A DNA stretch of 64,000 nt from the NCBI GenBank assembly GCA_022701365.1, contig JAKUHH010000389.1, forward strand, positions 248,001 to 312,000. The letters are read 5' to 3'. The notes below the pieces were generated by a model, which did not search any database, was not told where the DNA came from, and worked only from the letters and a program-made list of their open reading frames with translations. Shown one piece after another: positions 46,314 through 58,025 of this stretch (positions within the stretch are counted from its first letter, which is position 1; each line of letters starts with the position of its first letter). The translations under genes and the position numbers were made by a program. The stretch comes from Mycocentrospora acerina (Eukaryota > Ascomycota > Dothideomycetes > Pleosporales).

Positions 46314-47244
46314 AACAACATGCAATTGACTTAGAGAGATGGCTCGAGCCAGGACACAACTTATCAAAACAGATATAGCTGATCGGGCCTCGAAGAACTT
46401 AAAAAGGTGGGTCGGAAATTGGCGAAGCTCTGCGAGTTGTCTGTTGCGGCGGGACTTCGGTGGATCACAGCGGAGGATCTATGGATGACCACAGCGTGGA
46501 CATTTAACAGTTATATCGTTGATTGGGCGGCCCGTTTTAAAATCTGTTCGTGTTAACGGAAGTTCTCCGGTGGCTTGGTATTGAATCTGACAGCAAATCG
46601 ATCAATTTAAACATGCATATTATTTGTAATTTTAAAACCAGTACAAAACCAAAATACCAACTGTGATTGATCAAGAAATGGAAGGAGTACAAAAATAAAG
46701 TATGAAGGCTTCTTGCGTTACATGAAAATTCTAGAGAGTAGAACCAATGTGACTAGATTTGTGTCAATTATGTGAATTTTGAAGTTTTAATCACTGTAAT
46801 TTCCTATCATTATGCTGCAGTTAGCGCTACTTCAACTTTGAGGATGTTTAATGAATTACAAGTTTTTGGACGAACTGGACGAACTAGACGTTATTTTAAC
46901 TTAGGCTTTGTAATATATTTCATTCGGATTTTTAGTCGGCGACTTGCGCTGGTTGATCATCAGTCTAGTTGAGATGATTCATCCTCACCATGGCTGATAA
47001 ACGCCGTTAAGAAGCCGAAATCGTGAGCTAAAGCATCCCTCGGTCGTTCTAGATCAAGGTAACAGGAAGAAGCAGAATACCGTTGTCTGATTGGGTGACA
47101 TGTTCAATCAACAACCTTTTCAGGTTAAGCGTGTCATGACTGCAGCTAAACGTTGTGCCGAGTACTTTCACATTGCTCTCACATGTTCCGATTCTCCATT
47201 ATATCTTCATCGCAACTGACCACGCGTGCCGCATAACGCGCATC
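46314..47244. other. AT-rich divergent spacer
   Basis: A 931 bp spacer between the divergent DUF2985-like (-) and glycosyltransferase (+) genes. 46540-46930 is markedly AT-rich. The right end near 47160-47244 may be promoter, or could hide an upstream exon of the glycosyltransferase. No other gene is seen. Confidence 0.45.
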
Positions 47245-50200
47245 ATGGCCTACATGGCCCCACACATTCCTAATCCCGCAACAAAGGGCTCAGGGAGAAT
47301 GAACTCATTTGGACAGGCTGTCGTGAATTTCCATCAGAACCCGAAACGATTGGAATTCTGGTTCACCAAGTTCCAGGAAGACAATTGCAGGGAACTGGCA
47401 TCACCCAAATGTCGAAAAGGAAACCTCGCTATTGCAACCGAGGAAGACAATATACCTACACCGCGACTGAATATCGCGATTCATATTGTAGGCTCCAGAG
47501 GCGATGTGCAACCTTTCATCCCAATTGCAAAACTGCTTCAGGCACCCCCTCATGGACACCGAGTACGGATATGTACTCATCCAGCATTCAAAGATTTTGT
47601 TGTTCGTAATTTCTTCCAGGATCTCTACTTCTTCAGGTTTCAGATTCGTCATCTCCTAGGTATAACCCGCTGACGTGGATCTTAGGAAAGCAACGGGGTC
47701 GAATTCTTTTCAATTGGAGGCGATCCAGAAGCATTAATGGCCTACATGGTTAAAAATCCCGGGCTAATACCCGGTATTGAGAGTATCAGGGCGGGAGATA
47801 TTGGTAAAAGGCGTCAAGGTATGGCGGAAATGATAGACGGCACCTGGCGAAGTTGTATTGAAGCTGGGGATGGCATGGGAGAAAAGACTACAGCACTCGA
47901 CGTTGACGACTCAGAAACCTTGTTTCTTGCAGATGCTATTATCGCAAACCCTCCATCCATGGGTCATATTCACTGTGCAGAAAAACTCGGCATCCCTCTA
48001 CATATCGTCTTCACTATGCCATGGTCGCCTACTAAAGTATTCCATCATCCTCTGGCTGCTATGGAATATGGAGACGTTGAAGTGCCTGTTGCAAACTATT
48101 TTAGTTACACTATGATGGAGTTATTGACATGGCAAGGGTAAGACTATCTTACGTTACATTCGTCCCTTTGATTACACTGCTGATCTCATGTAGACTTGGA
48201 GATGTCATCAACAAGTTTCGACAGCAGACACTGAAACTCGACCCAGTAAGGATAGCAGCATCTTTCATATTTTCTTAGCTTCGTAAAATTGGCTAACACT
48301 CAATCTAGGTCAGTCCGTTGTGGGGCCATCAGCTGATGTCAAGACTGCGTGTCCCTCATACATACCTCTGGTCACAAGCTCTGATTCCAAAACCCGAGGA
48401 CTGGGCATCTCACCTTAGTGTTAAGGGATTCTCATTTTTGAAGCTCGGTACAAATTACACGCCTCCTCAAGATCTAGCCGATTTTCTCAGCGCAGGCCCG
48501 CCACCCGTTTACATCGGCTTTGGATCGATCGTCGTGGCAGATCCTCAGGGACTCACGAAAATGATATTTGAAGCTGTCAAACTTGCTGGAGTACGCGCCC
48601 TTGTCTCAAAAGGTTGGGGTGGTGTTGGAGTGGGTGATGTTCCCGACAATGTGTTATTACTGGGCAATTGTCCACACGACTGGCTTTTTCAAAGAGTTTC
48701 TTGTGTTGTACACCATGGCGGCGCTGGAACGACTGCAGCAGGGATCGCACTTGGGGTTCCAACTGTAGTTGTCCCGTTCTTCGGTGATCAGCCGTTCTGG
48801 GGGCAGATGATAGCGAAAGCGGGCGCAGGTCCGAAGCCAATTCCGTTCAAACAAATGACAGCAGAGAGCTTGGCAGCCAGTATAAAGTTTGCCCTGAAAG
48901 ACGAGGTCCGGAAGGCCGTTAAGGAGATGGCGTCTCAGATTGGCGAGGAAGACGGTGCATTGGGCGCAGCTGAAGACATTCAAGAGAAGCTTCGATTGGA
49001 CGAGATGAGATGTGATGTCTGCCCAGAGCGCCTAGCTGTGTGGCGAGACAAGAAGACAGGGGCACACCTGAGCGGTTTTGCAGTAGTTGTTGCTGTTGAA
49101 CGACGCCTATTGCCTCCAGACCGTCTTCGTTTGTAAGTGGACTGTCATGTATTGCCGATTGGTATTCATCACTAATATGATCGTGACACAGACTTCGTCA
49201 TAGAGACTGGTGTAAGTAATCCAAATGGCGAACGGCCCGCAGGCTGCTATGTCCAGGTTTTCATGAGCAATCTGCTGACTACATAGATGTTTATGAGGGT
49301 GCCGAAGGACCATTAACTGGTGCTGTAGCTGGTGTTTCTGGACTATTTTCCTCGATTGGAATTAACACGTCAGACTTTTCACATCGTCTGAGAAAGCGGC
49401 CACAACCTCAACTTCCACAGGAAAGTACCGCCAAACCCGAAATTAATAACAGTAGCATAGATGGACAGCCTCAGACCGAAAGTTTTGGTACCGAGAAAAT
49501 GAATGCTCTAGCTTGGCGGATGGCAACCAAGTCGTATGATAATGATCTTTCTCGCAACTTCCACCAGCCGGCCGAGAACCAACGTATCGTGAGAATCCGC
49601 AATAGGGTCATTGCACGAAAGGCGAAGGGTGGACGGACGCATCAGATTACAAGCGCGACGGCACATTTTGCTGGTGATTTGACGGTAACGGGACTGAAAG
49701 GTAAGATAGCCAACCTTGAATACAAAGCTTGCTGACATGAATTAATAGCTCCTGTTGCGTTCTTTTATAACCTCGCAACTGGTTTTAGAAACCTACCTTC
49801 CTATACTATTCACAATGATCTAACTAGACGACGAGATGCAATCACAGGGCTTGGTAGTGGGGTCAATTTGGCTGGGAAGGTCAGTTCATTTGCATAGTCC
49901 GTTTGAAGGTCTCCATGGCTAATGTAACGAACTAGGAATTCGCACTGAATATTCTCGAAGCCTTTGGCGGTGTGATCAGACATCCAGTAGTTGGTGCACA
50001 GGAAGAAGGTGTAGTAGGATTTGGAAAGGGAATTGGGAGAGGGTTGGGCGGTTTCGTGTGCCACATTTTAGCTGGTATGTCTTCTGTTCATTTTTTTTAA
50101 CGGCGATGCTAATATCAGCAGCAACATTTGGAATCCCCGGATATACGCTCAAGGGAATCGAGAAGGGGTTGTCGAAGAGACAACTTACTTCACTTCAAGC

Positions 50201-50315
50201 CGAGTTTTACCTGATCCGCATACGGAAGGCAGACCAAGAATATCGGCAGTCGAAGCAAGAACAGAGAGATGAAGCTGCAGAACGATGGCAAAAGATAGTA
50301 GACATAATGGGGTGA
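47245..50315 (+). CDS. sterol 3-beta-glucosyltransferase-like GT1 enzyme with VPS13-like tail
   Basis: Family members transfer glucose from UDP-glucose to sterols. Exons: 47245-47601, 47686-48137, 48194-48245, 48309-49132, 49192-49211, 49287-49700, 49749-49879, 49936-50074 and 50119-50315, 861 aa. The N-terminal lobe begins IAIHIVGSRGDVQPFIPIAK and continues to FFSIGGDPEALMAYMVKNPG. The C-terminal lobe has PPPVYIGFGSIVVADPQGL and the donor-binding stretch LGNCPHDWLFQRVSCVVHHG, then GAGTTAAGIALGVPTVVVPF. Downstream is a region not found in Ugt51 cores: HPVVGAQEEGVVGFGKGIGR, GLGGFVCHIL, reminiscent of VPS13/ATG2 C-terminal repeats. No PH/GRAM domains are visible. The first donor is GTTCGT, unusual. 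The true start may lie upstream. Confidence 0.82.
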
Positions 50316-50572
50316 TTATACTTTAGTTTTCAAGCCAGATGGCTCACATTTTGTAAGACTAGCGAAGCAAATTTTAATAGAATTTAATATACATTATTCG
50401 TCCAAGCAGTCTGAATACGTTTCGAAGTCGTGGATGGCTGTTTGCATCCTTGATGCTGGTACTTTTGCTTGGTGGGGTGGCTGACTAAAGAGGGGCAATG
50501 CCGCGGAGTTCCATCGTCACAGTCACGCTCTAGACTTTCTTTCCACTCGACAGCAGCTTTATTCTTTTGTCC

Positions 50573-51619
50573 ATGCGCCTACAGACGAGACTCTTGCAGG
50601 CTGGAAAAATTACGCGTCAGTTTCGTAGTCTCAGTCATCAGAAAGTCCGACTACCTCTTCTGCAATCTCAGTCCCCGTCTACGCAGCCTCCCGGCATAAA
50701 CATACCATACGCCAGGGCCACTTCCAGGAACACCTCCACTGCTCAATCTCTCCACCAAAACACAATGACAGATGCGCGTGTTGAGTCTGCCAAGCGGGCG
50801 GCCGCGCAACAAGCCGTGACGGACCATTTCGATCCATCCGCAAGCTACGTCGGCATCGGCTCTGGCACGACCATTGTCTACGTTGTTGAGGCCATAAAAC
50901 AACAATCCACAAATCCAAACGTTCGATTCGTCCCCACAGGATACCAGTCACGCCAGCTTGTCATACAAGCGGGGCTCTCACCCATTGCCTTTGACAGTCT
51001 GCCCGATGATGTGATGCTAGACGTCGCATTCGATGGCGCCGACGAGGTGGATGCGGAGCTCAATTGCATCAAGGGAGGCGGTGCCTGCCTGTTCCAGGAA
51101 AAGCTCGTCGCCGAGCGCGCAAAGAAGTTTGTGTGTGTTGCCGACTACAGGAAGAGGCAGGATCGTCTGCTCACAAACTGGCCCACAATACCCATTGAGG
51201 TTGCGCCGCTCTCGCAGAACAAGGTCATTGCTGCGCTCAAGGTGCTCGGTTCCACAGGCCCCACGCTAAGAACCACATTATTGGAGAAGTCAGGGCCTCT
51301 TAAGACGGACCAGGATTTTTACATTGTTGATGCGCCGTTCCCAACACTTCTTACCTCTGCCGATGTCGCATCTGGAAAGGGAAAAGGCGATGGAAGTGAT
51401 GGTACATGGGAGGTTAACAAGATAAGCAAGGCTATCAAGGGGCTTACTGGTGTTCTTGAAGTTGGTATCTTCGCCGGGTTGAATGGAATTGAGGCGTCGG
51501 AACTACGAGCCAAGGAGGGTCCTAAGGCTGCAGTGGTCGGTGGGCAGAGACCAATTGCGGTGTACTTTGGCATGGCAGACGGTACAGTCAAGCTTCGCAC
51601 AGTAAATGGCGAGCAGTAA
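50573..51619 (+). CDS. RKI1: ribose-5-phosphate isomerase A
   Basis: Interconverts ribose 5-phosphate and ribulose 5-phosphate in the pentose phosphate pathway (family knowledge). One exon. From the ATG at 50573 it is 348 aa; from the ATG at 50765 it is 284 aa. The 284-aa form begins MTDARVESAKRAAAQQAVTD and matches the usual length. Motifs are YVGIGSGTTIVYVVEAI, DVAFDGADEVDAELNCIKGG and GACLFQEKLVAERAKKFVCV, ending in IAVYFGMADGTVKLR. The extra 64 residues (MRLQTRLLQAGKITRQFRSL) are Arg/Gln/Ser-rich and acid-free, like a mitochondrial presequence. Which start dominates is unknown. Confidence 0.9.
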   Translation: MRLQTRLLQAGKITRQFRSLSHQKVRLPLLQSQSPSTQPPGINIPYARATSRNTSTAQSLHQNTMTDARVESAKRAAAQQAVTDHFDPSASYVGIGSGTTIVYVVEAIKQQSTNPNVRFVPTGYQSRQLVIQAGLSPIAFDSLPDDVMLDVAFDGADEVDAELNCIKGGGACLFQEKLVAERAKKFVCVADYRKRQDRLLTNWPTIPIEVAPLSQNKVIAALKVLGSTGPTLRTTLLEKSGPLKTDQDFYIVDAPFPTLLTSADVASGKGKGDGSDGTWEVNKISKAIKGLTGVLEVGIFAGLNGIEASELRAKEGPKAAVVGGQRPIAVYFGMADGTVKLRTVNGEQ

Positions 51620-52166
51620 ATGGCGGGTGATTAGATACTTCCACATTTTAATTGTATATGATAGTCTTAAATTGAACACTCGTGAAAAGCGACAGTACTT
51701 CTAGAGCTCTCCTAAGCCTGCAGAGTAGCATCACTGCCAACTTCGCATTCCCCCATCGAGCCACCAATATGCATAGGAATTCAATAGCGTCACTTCCTTC
51801 ATACAGTCCTACAAATCTGATCACGAAAATATGCACAACACGAGCACTTGAAATGATAATAGCAGACAAAAGATGCAAGGTCATCAAGATTCATAGTAAG
51901 AGCATATTTGATCGTGAAAATTTGTTCAGATTGACTTAACCGACCAAACCCCATGTCCTAATATGCCCATCGTCAAGATTCATAGCCATAAACCCTGACC
52001 CTCAAAAACGAGTGAAAGATAGAATAGGCAGTAAACAAATGGTTTTGATTCCATATTCCCTCAAAATAACCCAAATAGAGCCCTCAGGCTCGCGACACTA
52101 ATGTCGCAGAAGAAGAAAATTTCCTGATTTCACAATCATTCCGCTCAGCGAAAAGAGAGAGATCAA
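51620..52166. other. convergent 3' spacer
   Basis: A 547 bp interval between RKI1 (+) and the LPMO gene (-), AT-rich in places. It holds the two 3' ends and no recognised gene. Confidence 0.4.
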
Positions 52167-53867
52167 TCAAGCGTGGCGGCGGCGACCGTGGAAGGTGTTG
52201 CGCTTCTTGTACGAGCCGTAGTCGTACTGGGTGACATACTGAGTCACAACCTCGGTGGTGGTGACGACCACGCACTTGTAGCCCTTAGGGCACACCTGAG
52301 GTGCCGCGGTAGGAGCAGGGGCACCGGCCGATGATGGTGCGACAGTGATGGTATACTCAGGGAGGTCGGTAGCAGTGGGCGCAGGAGCGACGGCGGAAGT
52401 GAGTGTCGTCTTGGCGGGTGCGTAGGTCTTAATGTCCTCCTTCACGGCAGCAGCGCTGGTCTTGCTGGCAGTCTTAGTCCTGGTCCTAGTCTTGGTCGCA
52501 CTGTTGTAGGTAGGATAAGCAGCCTCAGCAGTTGACTCAGGGGCGACATAGGTTGACTGGGCAGCACTGGAGGCTGGCTGAGCAGCACTGGATGATGGCT
52601 CAGCGGAGCTGGCCTGAGGCGAAGAGGTATCGGGAGAAGAGCTTGCAAGGCCTCCGCTCAAGATCTTGCCAACATCAATGCTAGCCTTCTTGGGAGTGAG
52701 AACAGTGCCCTTGTTAGGAGGACCGTTAAAGTTTCCGGCGTTGCACTGGTCTTGGATGCCAGTGCACTTGGCAGCGAATAGCTCGCAGCCAGCCTGTCCA
52801 GTTGGCGGCGCAGCAGCATAGCACTTCTCAGACTGGCTCCAGCAATCCTTTGATGAAGCCCAGCATCCATTCTCGTTTGAGTAGTCAGCGACCTCCTTTC
52901 CACACCAGTTACCGTTCTCGGCGATGCAACCAGCTGTGATCAAACCCTCGGTCTGGCTAGTCTGGCTGGCGGTCCTAGCGCCACTGGACACAAGCTTAGC
53001 CACGCTAGGACCAGGGAGCTGAGTGTACTTGGAGTTGTCAGTGTTGTAGATATCGAACTCAGTGCTGGGTGTGCCGTAGTTAACGTGTCCAGGGATTGAG
53101 ACAGTCGACTCGGGACCCAGGCTGCCGGTGCTCTCAAGGAAGATCTGGGCGCAACCAGTGTAGAACTGGGGGTCGCCCTTGTCGGCGGCATGGAGGGACA
53201 AGATCTCAGGACGAGCGAGGTAGTAGCCGCCCTTAAGCCCCTGGGGAAGCTTCACATTGAGGAGACCATTGTTGTTAATGATCTCATCTGTGCACCACTG
53301 CTTTGTAGAAGCATCGTAACCGTGCTCGAAAACTTTGAACCAACCATCACCGGTGGCTAGATATATTTATAAGCTTGATACTGTTTGAAGAATGGTAACA
53401 AACTTACCAGTGTCGTCAATAGCAGACGAAACCTTCTTCAGGTAAAAGGCGCAAGGTCCCTTGTGTCCACTGTCGATGCGCTCCTTGGATGGGTCACTTG
53501 GCCAAGCACGGATCTCGAAAGAGAGCATAGCACCATCCTTGACAGACTGCACGCGAGAAACACCTTTGGTACCGCCAACATCTAGAAATAGAGGTCAGTG
53601 GTGCTTGATCAGCGGGCTATCTTGAAACATACTGCAAGCCATGGCCTCGCTTTCGAGACCAGCAATAGGGTTGGTGGTAGTTTGCGAGTCGTAGCTCATA
53701 CGCATGGCGACGGCGTCACCCTAAAATTGGTTAGACAATGTCACCTTTTACCGATAGGATGAACAAACCTGGGGTACTCCATCGACGAAGAAATCGGTGA
53801 ACGCCGTGTGAGCAAAGGCTGCGGGGGCCGAGGCCAAGGCTGCAAAGAGGATGGACTGAGTCTTCAT
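52167..53867 (-). CDS. AA9 lytic polysaccharide monooxygenase with eight-Cys extension
   Basis: Secreted copper enzyme that oxidatively cleaves cellulose-type glucans (family knowledge). Exons in transcription order: 53867-53769, 53720-53633, 53581-53408 and 53356-52167, 516 aa. Signal peptide 1-19 ends AFA, leaving His20 as the mature N-terminal copper ligand (HTAFTDFFVDG). The second ligand is His102 in DSGHKGPC. The motif SLHAADKGDPQFYTGCAQIF supplies His176, Gln184 and Tyr186 for the active site. Residues after about 250 carry eight cysteines (GCIAENGNWC to QDQCN) in a module I cannot name. A Ser/Ala/Pro linker follows, then CPKGYKCVVVTTTEVVTQYV and a basic tail with SYKKRN, a possible Kex2 site. 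There is no CBM1. It is about double the length of a single-domain AA9. Confidence 0.88.
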
Positions 53868-56800
53868 GTTGATTGAGATCTGGTTTTTGATGATAGGTGA
53901 AGTGTGATTGTGGTTGCTGTTGTGTAGTTGATGTATAGCACAGGGACAAAGCGAGTCACTAGGACTTCAGCGGCGTTTCGAGTGTTGTAAATGAATGGAT
54001 TGGTCGACTGGCGACTTGAAAGAATGACAGGGCAACAAAGCGCCGGAGAAAGAGAGACAAAAGCTGGCTGGGAGGTTGTTGTGAAGGAGAGAAAGAAATC
54101 AGACAGAAGAGGGGAGGCGTCCGGTTTTCATGTCCGACGGGACACGCATCCTTCCCGAATCGGTGCTCCTGGCATTCCCGCCACTTTGCCGCGCCGCTGA
54201 GAGTCCTTGCAACAGATCCCTTGAGAGTGCGCAGGGCTTGCCAAATCTGCCCTAGAAATTGCTGTCAGGTTCGAGGGGAATCAGCCTTAGGACTCGTCAG
54301 CCAATCAGTATGGACCACAGAATGCTCGGGTGAAACATGAAACACAAACGAACGCCGTCATTAGCGCCTGCCTAGAGAAGCATGCGGCAAGGTGAGCCGT
54401 CGGTGGCGCGTCCTCATACGAGCTAGCTCAGGTACGGAGCCTTAATTAAACGTGGGAGACTCTTGGCGGGGTTGTTTCGCGAGTCAAAGTATCAACAAAA
54501 CACTGCAAAACACGCTGTAAAAGCATGGGAGCCAATAGCCATGGCATCTAGTGGGAGAACTGAGAATGGAAACTGCATCTCTTCACAAAAATATCGTCTC
54601 TCGGGATGCAGTATCCTGGTACAAAATGACCTCTTCCCCCTGTGCACTACCGACGAACGCCCGCAGCTTATTCTTGCGAAGATTCCGCAGCTCGAGTCTC
54701 GGCCTGATGCCAAGTGTCTCCACTCATTTATGGATCTGTGGATCGGACAGCGCCTTGTAGCACGCGTGGAGGGCCCAACGGGGGCGTCGCCTAGCATCCG
54801 GAGCAGGTGGAAGTTTTCCATCCCACAGGGATTCGTCTGGCGCCAGCGGATGTACCATTAGGTACCTCCGTCGCTTCTACTAGTCATGGCGTATGTCAAG
54901 TTCCCATTGATCGCCAGGATGACCCGGACCGCGACAATCTTGCAGAAAATGAGATAACTGTCAACAAAATGTTTCTATGACATGAGGATGATTTGACGTC
55001 TGCGGGAGGCCTTGGATCATCCTGGCTAGACCATAGGTGGGGGAACGAACGCTGTACTTGGGGAAAGGCCCATGCGCTCAATGCAAAGGCACACAACAAA
55101 TAATGTCATCACCCTCTATGGCGCTCGGGATCCGACGTACAGAGCGTAGCCGCCGCCTATCGATAGGAAAGCGCTTCCTTAGGGTAGCTGAGACGCATGG
55201 CTGAGATGATTTTCCCGGAGGCGTTATGGCGCGTGTGGGGCCCCTGGAAATAAGGTTGGATATTCCGACGGGGTGTTTGGCTAACATACATCGGATTTGA
55301 CTGCGGCGACACGCATTTTGGTCAACGCACCGAAACGGCCTTGAGGTCAACACATATGACGTTGAGACTTGGCCGTGAATCGGCTTTTCGTCCGTCGTCG
55401 GAGCTCGAGTCAATGGATACCTGTCTGCTCCACGCGCCTGTAATCGAACGCTAAGATAAAAACCACAAAAAACTTGTCATCAGGATCCGACAGCGTTTCA
55501 GATATCATGTTGTGTGTCCATGTTGTGAACCCAAATGGCCGCGTTATTTTCACCAAATCACGGCTCCTCGCCTCTGGAGATGAGCAACTCAAGAGCACCG
55601 AATGTTCGGCGGGTTGGGCTAAGACTTCCCAGTCTCAGTTACTACTTTTGAGTTGCCCTTTCCGTGACTGGTTCCAAGTCGATGATCGCGTCGCGATATT
55701 TTCTAGCCTCTCCATGACCAAATCTAACCTCCTGAATCTCAAGGACACACACAATTAGATCTAAATCATTCTGTCAGCTCCTCCTTCCAACACCGTTTAA
55801 TTCTCATTATTCCTCCTTCCAACGCCACGTCTTTCTCGGCTGACCTCGCTACGGTCCTCTCCAAGTCAATCTATTGGCTTCCGAGGTAATAATCTAGAGC
55901 CAAGCAAACTAATACAGGGTTGAGGGTCTTGGTAAGAGAGTTATTCGGCAAATTGCTGACAAAATGGTGTCAATAAGGAAGCTCGCTCAACAGTGCGTGT
56001 TTGGTACGCGTCAACAAGCTGCCGCCATCTCTTGGCTAGCCTTGCGTCGACATTGACTAAACATTGTTTGGTGGCATCGAAAGACTGCGTGCTTTGGTAG
56101 CGAGGGCTTTCACTAGATTGTACATTCAGGGTCTCTAAGATCAATAGCACAAGCCAAGTGCGACGCTGATGGAAACCAAACAGACCAACGCGCCTATGTC
56201 GATGTGTCGCTGATCAATGTGGCAATAGAGAGCGATGGGTGTGAGACTGGTTCATTGTTGCGTTGTGATAGCTAAATCCAGATTGAACAATACGGCAGAT
56301 ATTCTCTCTGTTTATTAAACAATCTGAAAAATCAATGGTGAGGATTAACAAGACTTTTGGATGTTTTATAGCAACGAAGGAGAAGTCTTGGGGACCCTTT
56401 TGGGGGGAAAGCAGCGTTAGGCCCCTTTCGTATAGTGCGTTAAACCCCTTCAGGCTACCAAACGAACTCCTTTTTCTCCAAGTCTACATCATTAGAGTCG
56501 GTACACAAACAACTGCGGCTTGTAGCTTGAAGGGCTATAATTCAGAGCTCATGTTGTCAACAAAGCAATCTTACCAAGTGTTAGCATCGGGGTACATGGT
56601 GTAAAGTTCTCATCGTTAACATTTTGTTGCATGAGAAATTGGCACTTTATACACCAAGCATCACTCTCCAACATGCTAAGGAGTCAATCACAGATCTCTT
56701 ACTAAGAACGACTTAGGAAAACCACTCTAGAGCAGGTGATTGCTGTGGACAATATTCTTGCGGTTGGATGAACATGTGGTTTATATAGTATTTTAAGTTA

Positions 56801-56984
56801 TCCACATGTTCATCTCTCCAATATTTGAAAGAAACCAATAACTACATGTAGCTCTTGGACCGTCAAGCTGCCATCCCCTCTCATATCTGTTCTCAACCAT
56901 TTTGGCAACCCATCTCCGGGCTCAAAGCTGAGTGAGCTCCCACCATCTACATATCCTAGCAATTTCTTCAACTACCCACAGAAT
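53868..56984. other. 3.1-kb gene-poor interval
   Basis: The right-hand side is the 3' flank of the small membrane protein and the left is the LPMO promoter. Short frames such as 54463-54861 show no family features. CTCC/TTCC-type short direct repeats occur near 55780 and 55810 (CCTCCTTCCAACACC and a one-base variant). A perfect inverted repeat lies at 56767-56814. No transposon coding remnant is recognised. Confidence 0.5.
56767..56814. repeat. perfect 13-bp inverted repeat (fold-back)
   Basis: GATGAACATGTGG at 56767-56779 is matched by its exact reverse complement at 56802-56814, with a 22-base AT-rich loop. Weaker symmetry continues outward, with AATATT at both flanks. It could form a stem-loop or be the remains of a small inverted-repeat element. 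Confidence 0.8.
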
Positions 56985-57592
56985 CTAGATTGGAATTCTT
57001 CCATACATGCGCTCGTATTCACGTCTTTGTTTTGCGCTTCTCCGCTTCTTATTTGGCTGCCAGAAGCAATCGCCCCGCCACCAGCATCTGCTCAATCGTT
57101 AGCATATCTGTCCACACTTTACCCTGAGCGGGAAGATCACGAGACTTACGCTGACCAACTGACCACCAGCACCCCTAGAATCCCTATTACAAGAAATACA
57201 TAGGCAAACGATAGGAATAGCCAAGGGCGGAGGTCCTCTGCTTCTATTTGCTTCGGATGCCATCCCTGGGGAATATCCGCTTCTTTGACCACGGTGCCGA
57301 TTTGAGGCCACCACGGATTTTGGTAAACCGATGATGTGGGTGTGGTGACATTATAGTGAGAGCGGCTTTTTGTCGAGTTGAGAAAATGCGTGTGTTGTGA
57401 ATTGATGATTGATGTCGGTACTAGCCTCGAGGGGAGGGTAGGGGAAGTAGTAATGATAACAGTTACCAAAGAAGAATTGGGGCGGAATGATCCGTCAGTA
57501 TCGGGTAAAGAGGTTTGTGAAAGTGGGCGGCCGTGGATTAAGAGATTAGGATGGGAGGGCAGTCGAGAATGAAGCTTGACAGGAGGCTCCAT
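56985..57592 (-). CDS. small single-span membrane protein, unrecognised
   Basis: Exons 57592-57150 and 57087-56985 give 181 aa. The intron is 62 bp with GTAAGT, TGCTAAC and GAGCAG signals, and splicing keeps the frame. The first 125 residues are hydrophilic and Ser/Thr/Pro-rich, then VYQNPWWPQIGTVVKEADIP and QGWHPKQIEAEDLRPW lead into one strong membrane span (LFLSFAYVFLVIGILGVLVV). The short C-terminal tail is basic and aromatic (CFWQPNKKRRSAKQRREYER, then MYGRIPI). It looks like a tail-facing type of single-pass protein of unknown role. The strong splice signals and composition shift support it. Confidence 0.65.
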
Positions 57593-58025
57593 GATGTCTA
57601 GCTCTGTCCTGAGTGACGATGGAGGATTGCGACGACAGCGAGGTGGGATAAGAAAAAAGTTAGGAAACTCAGCAGTGGGCGAAAATTTAATGTTGTCATT
57701 TATTACAACACTATTACTCTTCTCGTCACCCTGAACCAAAGGCACTCTGCACAATTATATCCTATCACAGTGTATCCTCTGACTAACACACCCGAACGGC
57801 AGAAATAAGGGTCTGATAGCAGCATGTTCCCTCTTGCAGTATAGCACATGTGAATCATTGTTGAAGATGAAGAAGATGAAATGTAAAAGTTTGATGACTT
57901 ACCAAGGGTACTTTTGTTGCTGTGTGCACAGAACAAGGACTTAATATGAAGAGTTTATTTATGAAAAAATAAGATAGACATACAGTTCGATGATATGTAT
58001 TGATTTATCGCGTAGTGACGTGCCT
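57593..58025. other. spacer between small membrane protein and PAN6
   Basis: A 433 bp tandem minus-strand spacer with an AT-rich part at 57930-58010. No gene is seen; frames in the left part extend the preceding CDS without an ATG. Confidence 0.4.

Noticed and set aside
54463..54861. 132-residue frame in the gene-poor interval
   Set aside because: There is no recognisable domain, an antisense frame of similar length exists, and no splice signals support a larger gene.
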